A DNA stretch of 64,000 nt from Helicobacter suis HS1 (lineage in GTDB: Bacteria > Campylobacterota > Campylobacteria > Campylobacterales > Helicobacteraceae). The notes beneath the pieces were generated by a model. It was not told the DNA's origin. It made no database searches and was given only the letters and a program-made list of their open reading frames with translations. Position 1 is the stretch's first letter. Every line of letters begins with the position of its first letter. Positions 46,516 to 56,266 of the stretch are shown here, in pieces. Location: assembly GCF_026000295.1 (NCBI RefSeq), contig NZ_AP026769.1, positions 1,550,001 to 1,614,000 of the forward strand, read 5' to 3'. The translations under genes and the position numbers were made by a program.

Positions 46516-47700
46516 CTATTGCTTAAACTCTAAGGCCTGTAAAGCTGGCATGCTTAAGCCTGCAATCCCCTCTAAAGATCCATAAGTGTGGCTGATAAGC
46601 GATAAAATCTGATCGATTCGTTTTTCCTGTTTAGCCCAATGTTTTTGCATGGCTTGCTTTTCTTTTCTCAAATCCTCTTGCATCTGCATAAAATTCTCCA
46701 CAATACCTTGTATTTGCAGATTAAATTCTGTGCTTGTTAAGTAATGATAAAGCGAGTGTGCTTTATCTGCTTTGTCCTCTTGACTTTTTTGTACTAAGGC
46801 TATCCGTTCTACCATTGCACGCAAAAGCACACTTAAACCTTTAAATTCCTCAAAAGTACACACATAAACCCCCTCTAATAAACCCATTCTTTCCATCTCC
46901 TTAGGCAAGATAGCACTCACCAAGACCCCTACCTCTGCCCCCTCTGCTTGCATATCCTCCTTGAGTTTAACAATCCACTCTTTATTAAAGTTCTTTGTAT
47001 TCTTACTCTCATAACAAATAGTCCCGCAAAAAAGCCCCTGCCTTGTATAAACCTTGTGTAAACAATCCGCACCCTTCTGGCCTTTTTTAATCTCCTCAAT
47101 GCGATCTAGGGGAAAATGAACGCGCAAATACTCCTCAATAACCCTCTCCTGTGCCTCACCTTGGAGTTGTTGAGAAGTACTCTCAGCGCGCTTTTGTATT
47201 TCTAATGCACTCTGTTTAAGCTGGTTAATCTGCTCCTCTTTTTCTTGGAGTTTGATCTCATAATCAGCTTGGAGGCGCTCTTTTAGTTGCTGTAATTGCG
47301 TACTTAATTGTGCGGCACTTTGTGCCTCTATTGCAGCGCGCATCTCCTCTTTATCCCGTTTCAATTTTTCATTTTCAGTTTCTAGGGCGTACATCTTTTT
47401 TAATTGATTAGATTTTTCTGTATTTTCTTTTTGTAGAAGTTCTAAAGCCCCTTCCTGTTCGCGCTTAACTTCCATACGGATAGAATGATATAGTTCTTGT
47501 CGTTCTTTCTCTAAGGCTCTAGCCACGCCCTCTTGTACCTGTTGGTTAAGAGTCTTTTCTTTCTCTTCTAAATTTTTAAAAGCTTGTTTGTATTCCTGCC
47601 TTTTGGCTTGTACTTCTTGCTCAAAATGAGCCTTTTGCTCTGCTAAAAAGTCGCTTGCATCAATGGATTTATGACAATGAGGACAGATTAAGTTTTGCAT
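46516..47700 (-). CDS. DUF2130-family coiled-coil protein
   Basis: A 394-residue soluble protein. It starts with a zinc-ribbon-like CPHCHKSIDASDF, followed by a long Glu/Gln/Lys coiled coil (about 25-190). A globular domain with GQKGADCLHKVYTRQGLFCGTI and YESKNTKNFNKEWIVKLKED resembles a restriction-like endonuclease core, with a second coil at the C-terminus. The family is widespread and uncharacterised. It is convergent with nixA, and parts of it are copied at 45320-45496 and 45872-45928. Confidence 0.8.
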   Translation of the reverse strand: MQNLICPHCHKSIDASDFLAEQKAHFEQEVQAKRQEYKQAFKNLEEKEKTLNQQVQEGVARALEKERQELYHSIRMEVKREQEGALELLQKENTEKSNQLKKMYALETENEKLKRDKEEMRAAIEAQSAAQLSTQLQQLKERLQADYEIKLQEKEEQINQLKQSALEIQKRAESTSQQLQGEAQERVIEEYLRVHFPLDRIEEIKKGQKGADCLHKVYTRQGLFCGTICYESKNTKNFNKEWIVKLKEDMQAEGAEVGVLVSAILPKEMERMGLLEGVYVCTFEEFKGLSVLLRAMVERIALVQKSQEDKADKAHSLYHYLTSTEFNLQIQGIVENFMQMQEDLRKEKQAMQKHWAKQEKRIDQILSLISHTYGSLEGIAGLSMPALQALEFKQ

Positions 47701-47720
47701 GGTGTTTCTTTAATGTGTGG

Positions 47721-47804
47721 TACCAAAAGTCGGACTCGAACCGACACGGAGTTGCCTCCACCAGATTTTGAGTCTAGCGTGTCTACCAATTCCACCATTT
47801 TGGC
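47721..47804 (-). tRNA. tRNA-Leu (CAA)
   Basis: The minus strand folds as a class II tRNA of 84 bases: acceptor GCCAAAA paired with TTTTGGT, D-arm, anticodon loop CTCAAAA with CAA, a long variable arm, and the T-loop GTTCGAGTC. The 3' CCA is not encoded. Confidence 0.95.
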
Positions 47805-47814
47805 TCTTTTAGGC

Positions 47815-47972
47815 CTTTTATCCCGCTTACGCCGCCTTAAACTTAAAAGGGTTGTGGTTTGAAAAAAACCTTTAAAACCTCCGGTTTTTTCCTGCGGTTT
47901 TTGATCTTCTGTTCAGCTAACCTTTTTAGGGTTTTAGGCTTGATAAAACCTGCAGTTTTTTAAGCGGTTTTC
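47815..47972. other. intergenic stretch with several poly-A/T hairpins
   Basis: The sequence between the two tRNA-Leu genes contains repeated AAACC/GGTTTT elements capable of forming hairpins with T-runs, such as AAAACCGGAGGTTTT-like stems near 47870-47895. These may act as terminators or processing sites for the upstream tRNA transcript. Confidence 0.4.
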
Positions 47973-48057
47973 TGGTGCACTGGGCGAGAGTTGAACTCGC
48001 ACGGGTTACCCCACCACCCCCTCAAGATGGCGTGTCTACCAGTTCCACCACCAGTGC
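47973..48057 (-). tRNA. tRNA-Leu (GAG)
   Basis: The minus strand encodes acceptor GCACTGG paired with CCAGTGC, anticodon loop CTTGAGG with GAG, a long variable arm, T-loop GTTCAACTC, and an encoded CCA end at 47973-47975. Confidence 0.95.
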
Positions 48058-48077
48058 AAGAGCCCCCTCCTCTCTTT

Positions 48078-48389
48078 CTAGGCCAAGAAGGGGTTACTAT
48101 AAATAGCCACAATAGCAAACACTAAGGTATAAATCACCTGTGCTTCAATCATGGCCATAGCAATAAACATCGTAGTGAGTAATTTACCGCCCACACCCGG
48201 GTTACGCGCTGTACCCGTAATAGCTGCGGCAGCTGCATTGCCCATTCCTATTGCACCCCCGCAGGCTGCTACTCCTAAGCCCACTACCGCGCCTACAACG
48301 GAATAAGACTTAATCATATCCGTTCCGCTTATATCCGCTCCAAAGACCAGCCCCACCGCTCCTAAAAAGAAAAGCACAACAAACTTCAT
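48078..48389 (-). CDS. atpE: ATP synthase F0 subunit c
   Basis: This proteolipid forms the rotating c-ring of ATP synthase. The start is taken at ATG 48389 (MKFVVLFFLGAV), giving about 103 residues with a cleavable-looking first hydrophobic segment, as in H. pylori. The frame opens at 48410. The two helices include GGAIGMGNAAAAAITGTARNPG and the ion-binding Glu in MIEAQVIYTLV. In Helicobacter this gene is separate from the main atp operon, as seen here. Confidence 0.94.
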   Translation of the reverse strand: MKFVVLFFLGAVGLVFGADISGTDMIKSYSVVGAVVGLGVAACGGAIGMGNAAAAAITGTARNPGVGGKLLTTMFIAMAMIEAQVIYTLVFAIVAIYSNPFLA

Positions 48390-48452
48390 GGACTCAACAA
48401 CCTCGCTCAATTGTTAAAATTTTCACAAGTCTTAATTATAGCACCATTAAGC

Positions 48453-50471
48453 TTAAGTTAAAATGACATGTACCTTGCCCTGCTCTATTTTAGAAACCTG
48501 ACAGGTTAAAGAGGTATCTGGCTTTAAATTTTGCCAATCTAAATCTTTCAGATCACTTTTGTGTAGTAAGGCTTGGCCACCTCCACTTAAACGCACAAAT
48601 ACACCAAAATCCACCACCTTTTTAACCCATGCCTGTACCTGCTCCCCAGCCACATAAGAAGGGATTTCCAGAGATTCTAAAATAAAATCTTTAGCTTTTA
48701 ATACCGCTTCTTGAATGCCATGGATACACACTTGTCCGCTTTGTTTATCCAAATCAATTTGCACGGCAAAGCGCTGTAAAATTTCTTTAATATTCTTCCC
48801 ACCTGTGCCTATAAGGGCGCTGATTTTGGAGGGTGGGATATAAAAACTCTCTGAGATAGGCATGGCTTTTGTATTAATGGGCATGATCTGTGCTATCTCT
48901 TGCATGCGCTCTAAAATCACCGTGCGGGCTTGTTTAGCCTGCTTTAAAATTTCACCTAGCCACTCTAAGCAAATGCCAGATAACTTAGTATCCATTTGCA
49001 TCGCTAAAACCCCTTGATGGGTACCGGCAATTTTAAAATCCATATCCCCTTGCATGTCCTCTAAAGCGCTAATATCACTTAAAATAGCATACTTATCCCC
49101 CTCTACCATAAGCCCCATTGCCACACCGGCTACTAAATCGCGTATATCAATCCCAGCTGCTTTTAAAGCCAAAGAACCCGCGCACACGCTAGCCATAGAA
49201 CTAGAACCATTGGATTCTAAAATTTCAGAAACAAGGCGAATCACGGGGTGTTGTTCTGGTAACGTGCTCTCTAAAGCTTTTTGTGCCAAATGCCCATGCC
49301 CTAATTCGCGCCGGCTTAATGCACCCATAGGCATGGCCTCACCCACACAAAAGGGGGGGAAATTATAATGCAACATAAAACGCTCTTTAGAAGGTGTTTT
49401 TTCATAAGTGCCTAGCCCTTGTTTGGCATCATTTTCACTCCCTAAAGTACAAGCCACTAAGGCTTGAGTGTGCCCGCGCTCAAAAAGCACGCTAGAGTGG
49501 CAGGCGGGTAAAAGATTGGTTTCTATATAAATGGGGCGGATTTGTGTGAGAGTGCGGCCATCGGGTCGTTGTTGTTTTTCTATGATTTCTGATCGCAAAT
49601 GGGCATACAAACATGTTTGTAAAGCCAATTTGAGTTCCTCTAAACTCACTTGTTGGCCTTCTAAGTTGAGTTCTTCGGCTATTTTTTGGATTAAATCCTG
49701 TACTTGGGCGTTGCGTTCGCTTCTAGCCATTAGACTTGAGGTTTCTAAAATAATGGCTTTAAAGCGCGAATTGAGTAAATCTATGAGGGCTGTATTTGGT
49801 TTAATGGGGTCTTTCATAGAGAGATTTTTTGGTTTTCTATGGGGGGTGAAGTGGTGGTAATAGTGCATGCAATATTCTTGTATTTGTGTGTGGGCATGCC
49901 TAATTAAATCTAATAGTTTGGATTCTTCTAAAGCATGTTGGCTTGAATCTTTTATCTGCATTTCTATCATCAAAATAGCCTCCGCATTCCCCACTACTAA
50001 CAAATCCAAAGACTTAGCCGTATCTGTGCCATTTAAACGCATGGCATGGATTGTTGTATCTACGCCAATATTGGCTAAATAAAGCGCATTGCTAGCAGCA
50101 TTGAGTGCACAAACTTGTAAATCGCTTTGGTAATCATAACTGAGTACTAAAAGAGTGATCTGGGTGGGGTAGGTGTATCCTTTAGGGAAGAGAGGGCGTA
50201 AACTGCGATCAATAAGGCGTGAGGTGAGGGTTTCAAAGTTATCCATTTTTCCCTCGCGTCTTAAAAAGTTGCTTGGAAAACGCCCAACCGCATAAGCCCT
50301 TTGGGCATATTGCACGCTTAGGGGTAAAAAGTCAGCTTCTGTGTGTTGTCTATCCACCACCACGCTAGCTAAAATCACCGTGCCTTTATAGCGATAAAGT
50401 AAAGCGCTATCTGCTGTCTTAGCTACATAATCAATTTTAAATTCTTGTCCGTTAATTTCAATGTTTTGCAT
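48453..50471 (-). CDS. pnp: polyribonucleotide nucleotidyltransferase
   Basis: PNPase degrades RNA 3' to 5' by phosphorolysis. About 672 residues: two RNase PH domains with FLPLSVQYAQRAYAVGRFPSNFLRREGKMDN, the second with SFPRREIGHG-like SRRELGHGHLAQKALE and AGIDIRDLVAGVAMGL, then KH (ISALIGTGGKNIKEI) and S1 (VKKVVDFGVFVRLSGGGQALLH) domains. The authentic start is ATG 50471. Upstream codons to 50489 are displaced copy sequence, which has also removed the natural ribosome site. Confidence 0.95.
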   Translation of the reverse strand: MQNIEINGQEFKIDYVAKTADSALLYRYKGTVILASVVVDRQHTEADFLPLSVQYAQRAYAVGRFPSNFLRREGKMDNFETLTSRLIDRSLRPLFPKGYTYPTQITLLVLSYDYQSDLQVCALNAASNALYLANIGVDTTIHAMRLNGTDTAKSLDLLVVGNAEAILMIEMQIKDSSQHALEESKLLDLIRHAHTQIQEYCMHYYHHFTPHRKPKNLSMKDPIKPNTALIDLLNSRFKAIILETSSLMARSERNAQVQDLIQKIAEELNLEGQQVSLEELKLALQTCLYAHLRSEIIEKQQRPDGRTLTQIRPIYIETNLLPACHSSVLFERGHTQALVACTLGSENDAKQGLGTYEKTPSKERFMLHYNFPPFCVGEAMPMGALSRRELGHGHLAQKALESTLPEQHPVIRLVSEILESNGSSSMASVCAGSLALKAAGIDIRDLVAGVAMGLMVEGDKYAILSDISALEDMQGDMDFKIAGTHQGVLAMQMDTKLSGICLEWLGEILKQAKQARTVILERMQEIAQIMPINTKAMPISESFYIPPSKISALIGTGGKNIKEILQRFAVQIDLDKQSGQVCIHGIQEAVLKAKDFILESLEIPSYVAGEQVQAWVKKVVDFGVFVRLSGGGQALLHKSDLKDLDWQNLKPDTSLTCQVSKIEQGKVHVILT

Positions 50472-50472
50472 A

Positions 50473-50554
50473 AGGATTAGCAAAGTCAAGTACCTGACTG
50501 ATACGCCAGTACTCCAATTTCAGCCCATTGAGCCCATAAAGATATTGGGTGAGA
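50473..50554 (+). repeat. displaced copy G2 of 51663-51744
   Basis: 82 bp at an offset of 1190 bp from lptD. The first 39 and last 32 bp are identical; the 11 bases between differ at 6 positions (LNGQELLYWR becomes LNGLKLEYWR). It covers the space between the phosphoribosyltransferase gene and pnp. Confidence 0.88.
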
Positions 50555-51151
50555 GTGTTCCACACTGACAAAATATTCAGGGCGATACACACTAATCACT
50601 CCATCACAAAGTAAAGAGAGAGCATCGGCTACATTTTTGGGCACTGCGTAGGGGTGAATATAAATATTTTTTGTTGGGCTAGAGCGCTAAGGGTGTACAT
50701 ATTAGAGTTAAATAGCCCATTTGCAAAGGTGTAATAGGCCCCGCTTAGTATAGCTTGTAGCTGGATTGTGTGCAAAAGTTTATGGTATTCGCGCGCTAAA
50801 TCGCTATTAAGGTAGAGAGCATAGCTACTGTTTAGCCTCGCCATAAACATAGTCTAAAGTGATTTCAAAAGAGTTAATCAGATTTTCATTCATAAGAATA
50901 CCCATGTTTTCACTCACCAATGCAATCTCACATTCGCGGTTTAAGGGGGCATAAATAGGAGCTGTAAAGAGAAAATCTAAAGCCGTCCCTAGTTTTTTAG
51001 AGAGTGCATGGGCAAATTTTAACCCTTTCAGACTGGTAACAAGCACCACAGCGTTTTTGGTGTCTAAATGCCGAATGAGGATTTCATTCATGAGCTGGTT
51101 AAGCGCATCTTCAGGGCTAGCAAACATGAAAGTATCTACTAAATTACCCAT
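50512..51151 (-). CDS. phosphoribosyltransferase-like protein (HP1214 type), partly overwritten
   Basis: The N-terminal 107 residues (to 50830) include LMNEILIRHLDTKNAVVLVTS and FTAPIYAPLNRECEIALVSE, a type I phosphoribosyltransferase-like fold. After displaced copy G1 (50674-50829), the same frame resumes as NIYIHPYAVPKNVADALSLL and CDGVISVYRPEYFVSVEH. Frame continuity across exactly 156 bases shows the gene is one unit of roughly 200-215 codons. The stop has been lost in copy G2. Substrate unknown. Confidence 0.75.
50674..50829 (+). repeat. displaced copy G1 of 51864-52019
   Basis: 156 bp copied from lptD at an offset of 1190 bp, with one T/C difference. It replaces the middle of the phosphoribosyltransferase gene. 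Confidence 0.95.
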
Positions 51152-51152
51152 A

Positions 51153-53420
51153 TTATCTCCTCCTTAATGAGCGGTAGGTCAAACTAGTTTTAGTGATTGG
51201 AGAAAAATCTAAGGTAAACTTGACATAGTTATTTTCATAAACCCTTAAAGGATCGCTTGGGTTACTTGTTAATACAGGGCGGCGCTGGTTAACAAACTCT
51301 AAGCCAAATCCAAAACAGCGAATCTTTTTAAAAATCCCGATATTCCAATTAAGTACGACATTATTTTCAATATCATAACCCACAGATGTCATGAGAGAAA
51401 ACCATCTAAAATCATTACTCAAGCCTGCTTTGATGTAGTTAGAGTTGTTAGTGGAAATTTTATCAAGGGCAGTTTCATTAAAATTCTTTTTCAAGTAGTA
51501 AGAAATGTTGGCGCTTAAAAATTTATGGGTGTAGTTTGCATTAATAGAGGCCTCAGTTAGGCTGTTATAAAACCAAGAGTAAAAAATTGTGCCATAAATA
51601 TCCAAACCTCTTAAAGGGGAAAAGCCAATCTTACTTTCCATAGGACTCTGAGCAATAGAGGTAGGATTAGCAAAGTCAAGTACCTGACTGATACGCCAGT
51701 AGAGCAATTCCTGCCCATTGAGCCCATAAAGATATTGGGTGAGATTTAAATAAAGTTGGCTATTAGAGGGGTTTGGGCTAAAGAGTAAAGAGGGATTCCA
51801 CACAGCATCATAAAGGTGGTTTTGGTAGTCATACTGCGTAAGGGTATCATTCGTGTAGCTATTTTGGGCTAGAGCGCTAAGGGTGTACATATTAGAGTTA
51901 AATAGCCCATTTGCAAAGGTGTAATAGGCCCCGCTTAGTACAGCTTGTAGCTGGATTGTGTGCAAAAGTTTATGGTATTCGCGCGCTAAATCGCTATTAA
52001 GGTAGAGAGCATAGCTACTAGAAAAGTAATTCCCAAATTCTCTGGATTGATTACCCACTTGGGGAATATAGCTGGTTTTTTGATTCAAAATGGCTAAGTT
52101 ACTCAAATCAATCGTATTCCATAGCCCCACAGAGAGGTATTTTTTAAAGAGAGAAAATTGCAACCCTAAAGGTACATTGATCGTATTTTGTACATAGCCA
52201 TAACCCACTGGGCGCACCACATTGTGGAATTGGTAGTCTAAAGAGTAAAGGAGGTGTTTCCAGCCTAAAGTGTTTAAATATTTGTGGTATTGCAAATTAG
52301 GCAGGGATTGGAAGGTCTCATTATTATTAATCTTATTAAGGTTTAAAAAATACCGGAGATAAAAGCCATAAAAGTGGTTATTAGTTTGGACATAGTAATT
52401 AACCCGCGACATGTGGGTCGCATCAGTGATGCGTTTATTGACCTTTTCAAAGCGCACATAGTCTAAGTCATTCATATAGAGAAAATCTATATAGGAGGCA
52501 TTATCTAAAGACTTTTTGAGTCCAAAATATTTTTGCAAAGTCTGGCGGCTTGCATTGAGCATTTCAAGCCCGTAGATATTTTGGTTACGCAAATCGTATT
52601 TTCTAGTGTAGGCGTTGTAGTTTCTAAAATAGCGCATGTTAAATAAAAATTTATCTTGATGGGAATTAATCCAACGGGCTTGAAAATTTATTCCTAACCC
52701 GCGTTTAGAACGGATTTGAGGGACCAAAGTCATATCCCAAGAATTTTTAGGGGCGATGTAGATAGGTTGTAGATAGATAAAACCGGCTAAGTTTGAATCA
52801 CTAAATTCAGGATAGAGTAGGCCGCTAGAGCGCTTATTACTGGTAGAAACAAAGGCATAGGGAAAATAAAATATGGGGATTTGCCCCAAATAAACTTTAG
52901 GATTCCAAAGAGAAAGGTGGGATTTATCCACATTATAATGGCCGGAAGAAGCGTTGACATGCCAAATGGGGTTTTCAATATCACAGCCTGAAGTTGTGAG
53001 GTTTTTAATCTTGTATCTATTTTGTTTGGCGTGGGCAATATCAGCGCTGATCCAAATCCCTGTAACGCTATCTTGTACATAAAAGGGAAAGATGAGTTCG
53101 TATTTTTTATCTAATTTAATCTTGATATGCTCACTTTGTACTAAAAGCCCCTCTCCACGATAAACCTTAACATGCCCATCTATTGTGGCTTCTTTCTTTT
53201 GGGTGTCATAGATTACGCGATCGGCTAGAATGTAGACATCATAATTAAGCAAAACAGCATGCCCAGTGGCCACTACAATATTGTTTTTAGAATCCACGCG
53301 ATCGGCTAATAACTCAAAAATCTTATGGTTTTTCTTATTAAATTTTTGCACGGCTACTTGTTGCTTGCTAAAAAGTACACCTAGCAATAAAAGAATGATA
53401 AAAGTACCGCGCCACAACAC
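51153..53420 (-). CDS. lptD: LPS-assembly protein LptD
   Basis: LptD inserts lipopolysaccharide into the outer leaflet of the outer membrane with LptE. Its 755 residues comprise an N-terminal signal segment, an OstA-like beta-jellyroll domain (IFELLADRVDSKNNIVVATG, IDGHVKVYRGEGLLV), then the large C-terminal barrel with SLWNPKVYLGQIPIFYFPYA and NKRSSGLLYPEF. The gene ends next to the phosphoribosyltransferase gene and is the source of copies G1 and G2. Confidence 0.93.
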   Translation of the reverse strand: MLWRGTFIILLLLGVLFSKQQVAVQKFNKKNHKIFELLADRVDSKNNIVVATGHAVLLNYDVYILADRVIYDTQKKEATIDGHVKVYRGEGLLVQSEHIKIKLDKKYELIFPFYVQDSVTGIWISADIAHAKQNRYKIKNLTTSGCDIENPIWHVNASSGHYNVDKSHLSLWNPKVYLGQIPIFYFPYAFVSTSNKRSSGLLYPEFSDSNLAGFIYLQPIYIAPKNSWDMTLVPQIRSKRGLGINFQARWINSHQDKFLFNMRYFRNYNAYTRKYDLRNQNIYGLEMLNASRQTLQKYFGLKKSLDNASYIDFLYMNDLDYVRFEKVNKRITDATHMSRVNYYVQTNNHFYGFYLRYFLNLNKINNNETFQSLPNLQYHKYLNTLGWKHLLYSLDYQFHNVVRPVGYGYVQNTINVPLGLQFSLFKKYLSVGLWNTIDLSNLAILNQKTSYIPQVGNQSREFGNYFSSSYALYLNSDLAREYHKLLHTIQLQAVLSGAYYTFANGLFNSNMYTLSALAQNSYTNDTLTQYDYQNHLYDAVWNPSLLFSPNPSNSQLYLNLTQYLYGLNGQELLYWRISQVLDFANPTSIAQSPMESKIGFSPLRGLDIYGTIFYSWFYNSLTEASINANYTHKFLSANISYYLKKNFNETALDKISTNNSNYIKAGLSNDFRWFSLMTSVGYDIENNVVLNWNIGIFKKIRCFGFGLEFVNQRRPVLTSNPSDPLRVYENNYVKFTLDFSPITKTSLTYRSLRRR

Positions 53421-53840
53421 TCATTTAGACACAATAACCAAAGTCTTGGCATGCCGGTCATGGAAAGTACGGCCAAATTTATCCTTAAAGCAATAAGCCA
53501 AAGGAAAAAATAGCAACGCCTCTTTATACAAACAACGCTTCATGCGCGCAAGAAATGGGGGTTTATCTAAACTGCTCACATCTAAGATACGCAAGTGGAA
53601 AACTAACTTACCAATACTGTTACCTAAAAAGCCCATCAATAAACTTTCATAAAGAATATGCAAACCAAAGAAAGCACACAGAAAGCGTAAAAAAATGGGG
53701 TGTAAAGGCAAATAGGGGTGCAAATCCCAACTTAGAAAGCTCACCCAAACTAAATCCACCCCATAAGCCCCCACACGCCACGAAAAAGGGGCAATTACAA
53801 GATGTTCTTTATAGAGTCGTTCTTCTAGTTTGGCTTCCAT
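53421..53840 (-). CDS. RDD-family membrane protein
   Basis: A 139-residue inner-membrane protein with three hydrophobic segments. The RDD family hallmark appears as WRVGAYGVDLVWVSFLS (the R and D pair in the first helix) and a later GNSIGKLVFHLRILD. Function unknown; transport is suggested for the family. It starts near the purD end and stops one base before the lptD start, so it is cotranscribed with lptD. Confidence 0.85.
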   Translation of the reverse strand: MEAKLEERLYKEHLVIAPFSWRVGAYGVDLVWVSFLSWDLHPYLPLHPIFLRFLCAFFGLHILYESLLMGFLGNSIGKLVFHLRILDVSSLDKPPFLARMKRCLYKEALLFFPLAYCFKDKFGRTFHDRHAKTLVIVSK

Positions 53841-53846
53841 GCGCCT

Positions 53847-55092
53847 CTAAAGTGATCCAATATCTTCGCGAAACTGCATGCCTTCAAATTGTACCTTTTT
53901 AACTAAGTTGTAAGCGTGGTTTTTAGCCTCACTCAGCGATTTACCCCAACCCACGCACACACACACCCCCCCCAGAAACCAAAAATACCCCATTTTCTTG
54001 TACAATTTTGCCTAAATCCAAATGGGCATTTTTTTCATTCATGGGATCAATATAAACATTTTGCCCCCCAGAAATTTTATAAGGATAATCTTTAGAAGCC
54101 AGTACAACACCTAGTGTATGTTGGGGGTGTAATTCTAATTCTATTGTATCCAAACGATCCTCCAAAGTTGCCTCCAATAAATCTAACAGAGGCGTTTTTA
54201 ACAAAGGTAAAAGCACACTACACTCAGGGTCTCCTAAACGGACATTAAACTCAAGCAAATAAGGTTCTAATTGCCCCTCTTGTTCAACTACCATAATCCC
54301 CGCATAAAGCACCCCTATAAAAGGCGTGCCCGCCTCTACCATTGCTTTTAATGCAGGCTCTATAATTTGGCTTGCAATCTTGTTTTTTAAAACCTCATCA
54401 CATAAACTTGAAGGCGCGAAAGCCCCCATTCCGCCCGTATTTGGCCCCTCTGGGGTGAGTTTTTTATAATCATGGCAGGGGGGTAAAAGAAGATAGTTTT
54501 GGTGGTGCACCAGAGCAAAGATAGAGAGTTCAAAACCTTTTAAATATTGTTCTACTAGCACTTTTGAGTGTTTTTCTTGCAATAAAAGTTGCCCCAGTAT
54601 TTGTTTGTATTCCTCTTCACTCTGGACCACCACCACGCCCTTACCTCCAGAAAGTCCATCAACTTTAACCACTAATGGAAAGCCTAGAGCGGCAACCTGT
54701 TCTTGTGCTAGAGTGTGATCGCGCACAATACAGTAAGGGGCTGTTGGGATATGATATTGTGTGGCTAGATTTTTGGTAAAACTTTTAGAACCCTCTAGGA
54801 TACTAGCCTTTTTACTAGGGCCAAAAACAGCAAGACCGGATTCTTTAAGCATGTCAGCCAAACCCCCCACTAAAGGTTCTTCAGGTCCAATTACAACTAA
54901 ATCAACACCCTTTTGCAGGGCAAAATCTACAATTTGGGTATATTCTTCTAAGGGGATATTCTCGCCAATGCTTTGTGTGCCACCATTGCCCGGGCAAAAA
55001 TACAGCTCACTTATGCGCGTATCCTCTTTTAATTTGCGCCCCAAAGCATACTCGCGCGCTCCGCCCCCGATAATTAAAATTTTTTTCTTCAT
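53847..55092 (-). CDS. purD: phosphoribosylamine-glycine ligase, C-terminus out of frame at a G8 tract
   Basis: PurD ligates glycine to phosphoribosylamine in purine synthesis. The ATP-grasp body is intact: KKILIIGGGAREYALGRKL, IGPEEPLVGGLAD, VVKVDGLSGGKGVVV, EFNVRLGDPECSVLLPLL. The frame stops at 53941. However, WGKSLSEAKNHAYNLVKKVQFEG and MQFREDIGSL, the normal C-terminus, continue in another frame to 53847. Deleting one base of the C8 run at 53966-53973 (next to a five-unit CA repeat) restores a protein of about 415 residues. This is either phase variation or a base-calling error. Confidence 0.88.
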
Positions 55093-55290
55093 TTACGCCC
55101 TATTTTTGATCACCCAAACGACCGTTACTTGTGTGCGTAGTTCAAAGAAGCTATAAGAGGCCAAGAGGATCTCTTTAGGGGGCAAATACCAGATGCCCAT
55201 CACACCAAAACCACTACTGACAGCCTCACAAAGATGGATAAAAGAACTTGCCATTTTAAGAAACACGCATCGCCCAGGCTTTGGCGCCAT
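55093..55290 (-). CDS. small conserved protein upstream of purD
   Basis: A 65-residue open frame with FFELRTQVTVVWVIKNRA at its end. It starts 4 bases from a TATAAT-GGCGC promoter element and ends one base before purD, so it is plausibly the first gene of the purD transcript. It might be a fragment of a larger membrane-associated protein. No function recognised. Confidence 0.5.
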   Translation of the reverse strand: MAPKPGRCVFLKMASSFIHLCEAVSSGFGVMGIWYLPPKEILLASYSFFELRTQVTVVWVIKNRA

Positions 55291-55300
55291 TATACTAAAT
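55282..55300 (-). promoter_or_regulatory. TATAAT-GGCGC promoter element
   Basis: On the minus strand TATAAT is followed directly by GGCGCCAAAG. This is the fourth case of a -10 box joined to GGCGC in the window and lies at the start of the small gene preceding purD. The ATG at 55290 overlaps it, so the transcript may be leaderless or start further down. Confidence 0.45.
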
Positions 55301-55411
55301 TTTACTTAAGTGTGCTATCCAATAGCAGCTCTAGCTTTAGCTAAGCAAATTAAGGCGCTAGCTAAGGGTTTTATACTCTGATTTTGGGGGGGTATCTATT
55401 GTTGGAAAGTA

Positions 55412-56266
55412 TCAATCTAGGTTGTGGATATTGCTAATTAAATTATAAAGAAACCAACTATCACCATTGATAAAGATCTGTGGTTTAGCTCTTACCCCAT
55501 CTTTATGGACACTAATCCCGTCTGAATAGGGCGTGATAGAGATGAGTTTAGCAAAGGGAATTCTCAAACTCTTAGATTTTCCACAAAAATAAAGGTGCTT
55601 GGTGGTGATAGCTAATAAGCCAGTGTCTACATAAGACATCTGCTCTTCTTGGATTTTATGCCCCTTAAATGCCCCTACGCGGTAGTACACACCCTTAGCA
55701 ATTCTTAGACTCACACCCTGAGATCCTCCCACATACGAACTCACAGTTTTCATCTCAAAATACTGAACCCCATTTTCTGCCCAAATCAATTTTTCATTTT
55801 TCATAAACACAAAGGGCAAAGAATCGCCTATAATGTTAATTCCTGTAGGCATCACACCCTCACAGACATGCCTTAAAATTGAGCCCTGTTTGAGCTTGGC
55901 ATAGTAGCCATTGGAGTCTAAATCCTCTTGAGAGAGATTAAAAAAAGCGATCAATTTTAAAACGCCCTCTTCCTCTTACTCAGTTAAAAGCCCATCCTCA
56001 AGGGCTGTTTGGATAGCAGCCTCAACCCCCTTAATAAGCAAATTTCTTTGCAAAGATTGATCAATAAAACTTCCTTGGGCAATTTGTTGGATGCGTCCTT
56101 GTAGATTTTTTAAATCCTCTGGACTGGTAGCTTGTTTGGTGTAATGATCACTGATTATATCTTGAATAGCTTTTTGACCCTCTAGGTGCTCTCTTTGGCA
56201 CTCCTTGTGTTTACGCCTTAAAAACCCCGCCTTTTGCCCACAAAAAATACAAATACCCACGACCAA
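55412..56266 (-). pseudogene. zinc-ribbon plus PH-like domain protein split by an in-frame TAA
   Basis: The frame from 56266 encodes ICIFCGQKAGFLRRKHKECQ (a short CxxC...HxxxC zinc site) and a helical region ending EDGLLTE, then TAA (55976-55978). The same frame continues as EEEGVLKLIAFFNLSQEDLD and a beta-rich domain with LRIAKGVYYRVGAFKGHK and ITTKHLYFCGKSKSLRIPFAKL, resembling a bacterial PH domain. One nonsense change (for example CAA to TAA) accounts for it. The two parts would together form a 283-residue protein. Confidence 0.6.

Noticed and set aside
50629-50850. 73-codon minus-strand gene
   Set aside because: It is a copy of LptD codons (copy G1) inside the phosphoribosyltransferase gene.
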